Assembly: GCF_030247185.1 (NCBI RefSeq)
Contig: NC_080572.1
Coordinates: forward strand, 236,593,336-236,657,335
Direction of reading: 5' to 3'
Length of the DNA stretch: 64,000 nt
Origin: Malaya genurostris
Taxonomy: Eukaryota; Arthropoda; Insecta; Diptera; Culicidae
In this document: piece after piece, positions 57,501 to 64,000 of the stretch
Numbering within the stretch: position 1 is the stretch's first letter
Layout of the letters: every line of letters starts with the position of its first letter
The notes under the pieces: generated by a model
Database searches by the model: none
What the model saw: the letters and a program-made list of their open reading frames with translations, nothing else
What the model was told of the DNA's origin: nothing
Translations under genes and position numbers: made by a program

Positions 57501-60500
57501 GATGAATCGTGTATTGTGGACCCTTCAGTGGTGGTTGTCGACGAATCTGGTATTGTGGACCCTTCAGTGGTGGTTGTCGACGAATCTGGTATTGTGGACC
57601 CTTCAGTGGTGGTTGTCGACGAATCGGGTATTGTAGACCCTTCAGTGGTGGTCGATGAATCGGGTATTGTGAACCCTTCAGTGGTGGTTGTCGATGAATC
57701 GGGTATTGTGGACCCTTCAGTGGTGGTTGTCGATGAATCGGGTATTGTGGACCCTTCAGTGGTGGTTGTCGACGAATCTGTTATTGTGGACCCTTCAGTG
57801 GTGGTTGTCGATGAATCGGGTATTGTGGACCCTTCGGTGGTGGTTGTCGATGAATCGGGTATTGTGGACCCTTCAGTGGTGGTTGTCGACGAATCTGGTA
57901 TTGTGGACCCTTCGGTGGTGGTTGTCGATGAATCGGGTATTGTGGACCCTTCAGTGGTGGTTGTCGATGAATCGGGTATTGTGGACCCTTCAGTGGTGGT
58001 TGTCGACGAATCTGGTATTGTAGACCCTTCAGTGGTGGTCGATGAATCGGGTATTGTGGACCCTTCAGTGGTGGTTGTCGACGAATCTGGTATTGTGGAC
58101 CCTTCAGTGGTGGTTGTCGACGAATCTGGTATTGTGGACCCTTCAGTGGTGGTTGTCGACGAATCGGGTATTGTAGACCCTTCAGTGGTGGTCGATGAAT
58201 CGGGTATTGTGAACCCTTCAGTGGTGGTTGTCGATGAATCGGGTATTGTGGACCCTTCAGTGGTGGTTGTCGATGAATCGGGTATTGTGGACCCTTCAGT
58301 GGTTGTCGATGAATCGGGTATTGTGGACCCTTCAGTGGTGGTTGACGACGAATCTGGTATTGTGGGCCCTTCTGTGGTGGTTGTCGACGAATCTGGTATT
58401 GTGGACCCTTCAGTGGTGGTTGTCGACGAATCTGGTATTGTGGACCCTTCAGTGGTGGTTGTCGATGAATCGGGTATTGTGGACCCTTCAGTGGTGGTTG
58501 TCGACGAATCTGGTATTGTGGACCCTTCAGTGGTGGTTGTCGATGAATCGGGTATTGTGGACCCTTCAGTGGTTGTCGATGAATCGGGTATTGTGGACCC
58601 TTCAGTGGTGGTTGTCGATGAATCTGTTATTGTGGACCCTTCAGTGGTGGTTGTCGACGAATCTGGTATTGTAGACCCTTCAGTGGTGGTCGATGAATCG
58701 GGTATTGTGGACCCTTCAGTGGTGGTTGTCGACGAATCTGGTATTGTGGACCCTTCAGTGGTGGTTGTCGACGAATCTGGTATTGTGGACCCTTCAGTGG
58801 TGGTTGTCGACGAATCGGGTATTGTAGACCCTTCAGTGGTGGTCGATGAATCGGGTATTGTGAACCCTTCAGTGGTGGTTGTCGATGAATCGGGTATTGT
58901 GGACCCTTCAGTGGTGGTTGTCGATGAATCGGGTATTGTGGACCCTTCAGTGGTTGTCGATGAATCGGGTATTGTGGACCCTTCAGTGGTGGTTGACGAC
59001 GAATCTGGTATTGTGGGCCCTTCTGTGGTGGTTGTCGACGAATCTGGTATTGTGGACCCTTCAGTGGTGGTTGTCGACGAATCTGGTATTGTGGACCCTT
59101 CAGTGGTGGTTGTCGATGAATCGGGTATTGTGGACCCTTCAGTGGTGGTTGTCGACGAATCTGGTATTGTGGACCCTTCAGTGGTGGTTGTCGATGAATC
59201 GGGTATTGTGGACCCTTCAGTGGTTGTCGTTGAATCGGGTATTGTGGACCCTTCAGTGGTGGTTGTCGATGAATCTGTTATTGTGGACCCTTCAGTGGTG
59301 GTTGTCGACGAATCTGTTATTGTGGACCCTTCAGTGGTGGTTGTCGATGAATCGGGTATTGTGGACCCTTCGGTGGTGGTTGTCGATGAATCGGGTATTG
59401 TGGACCCTTCAGTGGTGGTTGTCGACGAATCTGGTATTGTGGACCCTTCAGTGGTGGTTGTCGATGAATCGGGTATTGTGGACCCTTCAGTGGTGGTTGT
59501 CGATGAATCGGGTATTGTGGACCCTTCAGTGGTGGTTGTCGACGAATCTGGTATTGTAGACCCTTCAGTGGTGGTCGATGAATCGGGTATTGTGGACCCT
59601 TCAGTGGTGGTTGTCGACGAATCTGGTATTGTGGACCCTTCAGTGGTGGTTGTCGACGAATCTGGTATTGTGGACCCTTCAGTGGTGGTTGTCGACGAAT
59701 CGGGTATTGTAGACCCTTCAGTGGTGGTCGATGAATCGGGTATTGTGAACCCTTCAGTGGTGGTTGTCGATGAATCGGGTATTGTGGACCCTTCAGTGGT
59801 GGTTGTCGATGAATCGGGTATTGTGGACCCTTCAGTGGTGGTTGTCGACGAATCTGTTATTGTGGACCCTTCAGTGGTGGTTGTCGATGAATCGGGTATT
59901 GTGGACCCTTCGGTGGTGGTTGTCGATGAATCGGGTATTGTGGACCCTTCAGTGGTGGTTGTCGACGAATCTGGTATTGTGGACCCTTCGGTGGTGGTTG
60001 TCGATGAATCGGGTATTGTGGACCCTTCAGTGGTGGTCGATGAATCGGGTATTGTGGACCCTTCAGTGGTGGTTGTCGACGAATCTGGTATTGTAGACCC
60101 TTCAGTGGTGGTCGATGAATCGGGTATTGTGGACCCTTCAGTGGTGGTTGTCGACGAATCTGGTATTGTGGACCCTTCAGTGGTGGTTGTCGACGAATCT
60201 GGTATTGTGGACTCTTCAGTGGTGGTTGTCGATGAATCGGGTATTGTGGACCCTTCAGTGGTGGTCGATGAATCGGGTATTGTGAACCCTTCAGTGGTGG
60301 TTGTCGATGAATCGGGTATTGTGGACCCTTCAGTGGTGGTTGTCGATGAATCGGGTATTGTGGACCCTTCAGTGGTGGTTGTCGACGAATCTGTTATTGT
60401 GGACCCTTCAGTGGTGGTTGTCGATGAATCGGGTATTGTGGACCCTTCGGTGGTGGTTGTCGATGAATCGGGTATTGTGGACCCTTCAGTGGTGGTTGTC

Positions 60501-62723
60501 GACGAATCTGGTATTGTGGACCCTTCGGTGGTGGTTGTCGATGAATCGGGTATTGTGGACCCTTCAGTGGTGGTCGATGAATCGGGTATTGTGGACCCTT
60601 CAGTGGTGGTTGTCGATGAATCGGGTATTGTGGACCCTTCGGTGGTAGTTGTCGATGAATCTGTTATTGTGGACCCTTCAGTGGTGGTTGTCGACGAATC
60701 TGGTATTGTAGATCCTTCAGTGGCGGTTGTCGACGAATCTGGTATTGTGGACCCTTCAGTGGTGGTTGTCGACGAATCTGGTATTGTGGACCCTTCAGTG
60801 GTGGTTGTCGACGAATCTGGTATTGTAGATCCTTCAGTGGTGGTTGTCGACGAATCTGGTATTGTGGACCCTTCAGTGGTGGTTGTCGATGAATCTGTTA
60901 TTGTGGGCCCTTCAGTGGTGGTTGTCGATGAATCTGTTATTGTGGACCCTTCAGTGGTGGTTGTCGACGAATCTGTTATTGTGGGCCCTTCAGTGGTGGT
61001 TGTCGACGAATCGGGTATTGTGGGCCCTTCAGTGGTGGTTGTCGATGAATCTGTTATTGTGGACCGTTCAGTGGTGGTTGTCGACGAATCTGGTATTGTG
61101 GGCCCTTCAGTGGTGGTTGTCGACGAATCTGTTATTGTGGGCCCTTCAGTGGTGGTTGTCGATGAATCTGTTATTGTGGGCCCTTCAGTGGTGGTTGTCG
61201 ACGAATCTGTTATTGTGGGCCCTTCAGTGGTGGTTGTCGATGAATCTGTTATTGTGGACCGTTCAGTGGTGGTTGTCGACGAATCTGTTATTGTGGGCCC
61301 TTCAGTGGTGGTTGTCGACGAATCTGTTATTGTGGGCCCTTCAGTGGTGGTTGTCGATGAATCTGTTATTGTGGGCCCTTCAGTGGTGGTTGTCGATGAA
61401 TCTGTTATTGTGGACCCTTCAGTGGTGGTTGTCGACGAATCTGTTATTGTGGGCCCTTCAGTGGTGGTTGTCGACGAATCGGGTATTGTGGGCCCTTCAG
61501 TGGTGGTTGTCGATGAATCTGTTATTGTGGACCGTTCAGTGGTGGTTGTCGACGAATCTGGTATTGTAGATCCTTCAGTGGTGGTTGTCGACGAATCTGG
61601 TATTGTGGACCCTTCAGTGATGGTTGTCGACGAATCTGTTATTGTGGACCCTTCAGTGGTGGTTGTCGACGAATCTGTTATTGTGGGCCCTTCAGTGGTG
61701 GTTGTCGACGAATCTGTTATTGTGGGCCCTTCAGTGGTGGTTGTCGATGAATCTGTTATTGTGGGCCCTTCAGTGGTGGTTGTCGATGAATCTGTTATTG
61801 TGGACCCTTCAGTGGTGGTTGTCGACGAATCTGTTATTGTGGGCCCTTCAGTGGTGGTTGTCGATGAATCTGTTATTGTGGGCCCTTCAGTGGTGGTTGT
61901 CGATGAATCTGTTATTGTGGGCCCTTCAGTGGTGGTTGTCGATGAATCTGTTATTGTGGACCCTTCAGTGGTGGTTGTCGACGAATCTGTTATTGTGGGC
62001 CCTTCAGTGGTGGTTGTCGATGAATCTGTTATTGTGGGCCCTTCAGTGGTGGTTGTCGACGAATCGGGTATTGTGGGCCCTTCAGTGGTGGTTGTCGATG
62101 AATCTGTTATTGTGGACCCTTCAGTGGTGGTTGTCGATGAATCTCCTGGTGTTGGTGTTATATTTCCGCAATTCACGTTATATGGATAATCGCATTCACA
62201 TGTGGTTGGATTATAATGCAGATTCAAGGGACAACTGAGTACCAAAGGAAGATACGATATGCACAGGTAATATTTTCGACAGTCTTCATGAGCTCTCAAT
62301 ATCAAGTGATTTGGATCGAACAGTGCAGGACATGACTCACTATTATCAATACACGTCACTATAGGTTCCTGTGCTTTCGGTCCTCCAGAAAATTCAATTG
62401 ATCTGCGTTTCTGACGTTTGCCACATCGCCTGTCTTGGCTAGTAGAACAAATCAGATCATTTTCACTCCACCATGAGTTTTCTGGACAGGTTCGAACAAT
62501 TTTGATTTTTCCTACACAAACGACATAGTTTTCACAATTTTTGAGATCAGCAAACATCTTTACACCAGAATGTTGGTTATTGAAACACTCGTTATTACTT
62601 TGCACTAACGATGCCAATAGTAGTCCTGTGAAAGCAACTATCCTAATCTGCAAGGCTGATTAGAAAATGTATAATTTGAGGTGTAATAAGTATGAACAAA
62701 AAAATAACATTCTTACCTGCCAT
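51524..62723 (-). CDS. Giant secreted chitin-binding mucin (two CBM14 domains plus about 270 Thr/Ser repeats)
   Basis: Model: exon 1 at 62723-62717 (ATGGCAG), a 61-bp intron with GTAAGA and AATCAG borders, and exon 2 at 62655-51524; 3,712 residues. The continuous frame starts at TTG, so the splice model is preferred; it yields the signal peptide MAALQIRIVAFTGLLLASLV. Two peritrophin-A/CBM14 domains follow: Cys 26, 43, 49, 59, 72, 80, and Cys 111, 128, 134, 144, 157, 165 with extra Cys 104 and 155. Between them is KRQKRR, a possible furin site. Residues about 170-3650 are tandem STIPDSSTTTTEG-like units, 62 percent Ser/Thr and acidic, suited to dense O-glycosylation. The end, after TTIEVEEAVNKAIELVDKLK, is a charged helix ending in FGKKN without a GPI signal. 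CBM14-mucins line the gut peritrophic matrix or cuticle; tissue is inferred. Minisatellite length may differ between alleles or be mis-assembled. Confidence 0.85.
51700..62136. repeat. Coding minisatellite with 39-bp unit (36-bp variants), about 270 copies
   Basis: On the minus strand the unit encodes (S/P)TI(P/T)DSSTTTTEG. Shorter 36-bp units lack one Thr codon. All length variants are multiples of three. Blocks differ in composition: ProThrIleThr types dominate next to the chitin-binding end (60.9-62.1 kb), SerThrIlePro types the rest, and His variants occur near 52.3-53.1 kb. Shared rare units mark a higher-order repeat; the GAACCC variant (Phe on the minus strand) is at 57671, 58211, 58862, 59747 and 60284. 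The opposite strand is also open for 10.6 kb, a by-product of the unit. Confidence 0.9.
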
Positions 62724-62809
62724 TTCTTATTCCTTAGGTTTTGTCACTTCAAGGTAAAAGTCACTACTGAATACATGGTATACAGACAGGAATCGTTTTG
62801 TGAAGTATG

Positions 62810-62815
62810 TATATA
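62810..62815 (-). promoter_or_regulatory. TATA-like box upstream of the mucin gene
   Basis: The minus strand reads GTTATATACATAC about 90 nt upstream of the ATG. An arthropod initiator-like TTCAGT lies at 62771-62766, slightly further than the usual 30 nt, so the start site is uncertain. Confidence 0.5.
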
Positions 62816-62839
62816 ACCACTGTTAAGTGGTTTACACAG

Positions 62840-62854
62840 TGATAAATTTTATCA
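62840..62854. promoter_or_regulatory. Palindromic pair of GATA-factor motifs
   Basis: TGATAAATTTTATCA contains TGATAA on both strands, 25 bp above the TATA-like box of the mucin gene. GATA factors drive many insect gut genes, which agrees with a peritrophic-matrix role. This is motif evidence only. Confidence 0.4.
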
Positions 62855-62859
62855 TTACC

Positions 62860-63835
62860 TGCCCGATTTTACTGTAGTGGGACATTTCCGGTCCCCTGAG
62901 CAGAACCGGAGACGTTGTAAGTTTTAGTATTTCCTTAACATCGTCATACTGAATGACGGTTCAAGAATCAACTATGGTTGTTTAGCTTATTGACATTTCC
63001 AACCAAACACATTCCTCATAAATTCATTAAGTCTGCGCAATTCATCAAACACTTGAGCGCTTACTGAAATATTGATGAGAAATTGGACTGATGACATCTT
63101 GTAGCCACCCGGTGATTTTTTTTTGTCAATGTTGATTTTTTCAAACTATTGATAAGACTATCATGATTCAACAGCCCAAGATTTTATCAATATTTTCACG
63201 ACCATAAAAACGGTTAGACATTTGATTACCCAGACATCTATGCAAGAAAATAAAAATTTCTGTAGGGTTTTCGAATGTTTGTGGATGAGTGGATGAATTT
63301 ACATTAAAATGGAAGGAATATGATAGCTAGAATATGTGACAAATATTCGTGATTTTTCGTCACGACAACGGCTGGTCACATTTTGCGGTCAGACTATAAT
63401 ATAGTCAAATTGAGTCACTACTTTTAAAGGATAGCCATGAAATGACCAAGTAAAAATGGACAATAAAGAGATCGAAGCAAGCTTTTTAGGCTAAAATAAA
63501 ATTTGATTACATTATTATATATTAATTGAACTTAACAAAAACTAAATATAAAAGCAACACAAAGAATTTGTTTTTCTAAATGTATTAATTATTGCAATAT
63601 AAATTAAATTAAAATTTTGTGAAAACGATAAAACCACTTTGTTGTAATTTATTGAAAGATGAATTTTTGGTCAAGTATTGCTTTACAAAATTTTTCTTTT
63701 GCGTTAAAGGCCGATGTTTCGAACGAATTACTCTTCATCTTCAGGGCAACTATAAAAAAATTCCATCTTTCATTTTATATACATGATTTGGTTATTAATT
63801 TTTGATTCCACATTTCTGTGATTTTTCGTAGGGAA
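62860..63835. other. No gene seen
   Basis: AT-rich upstream flank of the mucin gene. No supported exon or clear repeat, apart from the CCACTGTTAAGTGG dyad just before it (62818-62831). Confidence 0.4.
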
Positions 63836-63837
63836 AA

Positions 63838-64000
63838 TTGAAGGTGTTAAATCACACGAACTAGGCGACCAATTGACGGGCTCAAAACGTGAGATAAACT
63901 GTTCATCGGATGCGGCTCTCAATTTAGTCATTGTTTCGCGTACCCTGTAGGATTTAGGACAGTCTTGTTGAAACCACATGCCAGACATGTCCAATTTTTC
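63838..64000 (-). pseudogene. Mariner-family transposase fragment at the window edge
   Basis: The minus frame reads MDMSGMWFQQDCPKSYRVRE, TMTKLRAASDEQFISRFEPV and NWSPSSCDLTPS, the central catalytic region of the same family as the relic at 18950-19617 (MWFQQDGA, NWPPRSCDLTP in intact members). The Gly-Ala after QQD is replaced and the C-terminal part is lost. It continues beyond the window. Confidence 0.7.

Noticed and set aside
51700..62136. CRISPR-like direct repeats
   Set aside because: Units are contiguous coding minisatellite copies with no unique spacers, in a eukaryotic setting.
51588..62189. A 3,533-residue plus-strand protein of SVVVVDESGIVDP repeats
   Set aside because: It is the complement of the mucin repeat; openness follows from the unit, and it lacks a signal, a domain or unique ends.
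51856..62238. Many Trp/Leu-rich frames (LWTLQWWLS repeats) and Pro-rich minus frames (QPPLKGPQ repeats)
   Set aside because: Other reading frames of the same 39-bp unit.
51524..62653. Mucin start at 62653
   Set aside because: That codon is TTG; a spliced ATG at 62723 gives a better signal peptide and proper splice sites.

Overview
The window looks like a gene-poor, repeat-rich piece of a mosquito nuclear genome, most likely a culicine. It is AT-rich and carries tRNA-derived SINEs, many TA-flanked miniature elements, mariner relics, RNase H-bearing LINE remnants and foldback elements. It also holds a two-domain (atypical) odorant-binding protein gene of the mosquito type. The species is inferred from gene and repeat style only. 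There is no sign of bacterial gene organisation and no CRISPR array.

Layout: 0-9 kb holds transposase relics, SINEs, a TTAA-flanked repeat and long AT-rich stretches without genes, with one GC-richer island near 6.1-6.9 kb that could be a promoter or 5' exon. 9.3-12.3 kb is an inverted array of roughly 145-bp satellite-like units. 14.7-17.6 kb is an abundant mosquito-type repeat with a clean hAT-like element inserted in it (15-bp TIRs, 8-bp target duplication). 18-19.6 kb is a foldback followed by a mariner relic split by a MITE. 21.0-22.3 kb is a Thr/Ser-rich internal coding exon on the minus strand. 23.2-30.1 kb is another transposon pile: a foldback with tRNA-like arms, a mariner whose 5' end is duplicated in inverted orientation, a broken LINE and a perfect 42-bp-arm palindrome. 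30.7-31.5 kb is the odorant-binding protein gene with its own TATA box and a poly(A) signal overlapping the stop codon. 33-36 kb is a 15-bp minisatellite field. 37.0-39.8 kb is a LINE flanked by identical 85-bp duplications. 40-49 kb is nested foldbacks and MITEs.

The right-hand part carries the two most interesting loci. Three minus-strand exons at 50.6-51.24 kb have consistent splice phases and encode a protein I do not recognise, with a basic furin-like site followed by an acidic Asp/Tyr tail. Directly upstream on the same strand (51.5-62.7 kb) is a giant secreted protein gene: a signal peptide, two peritrophin-A (CBM14) chitin-binding domains, about 270 copies of a 13-residue Thr/Ser-rich repeat (STIPDSSTTTTEG-like, 39-bp DNA unit), and a short charged helical C-terminus, about 3,712 residues in all. 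It is best read as a peritrophic-matrix or cuticle mucin. A TATA-like box and a palindromic pair of GATA motifs lie just upstream.

The genes do not form a pathway. The mucin and the odorant-binding protein are independent secreted proteins, and most of the remaining sequence is transposon history.
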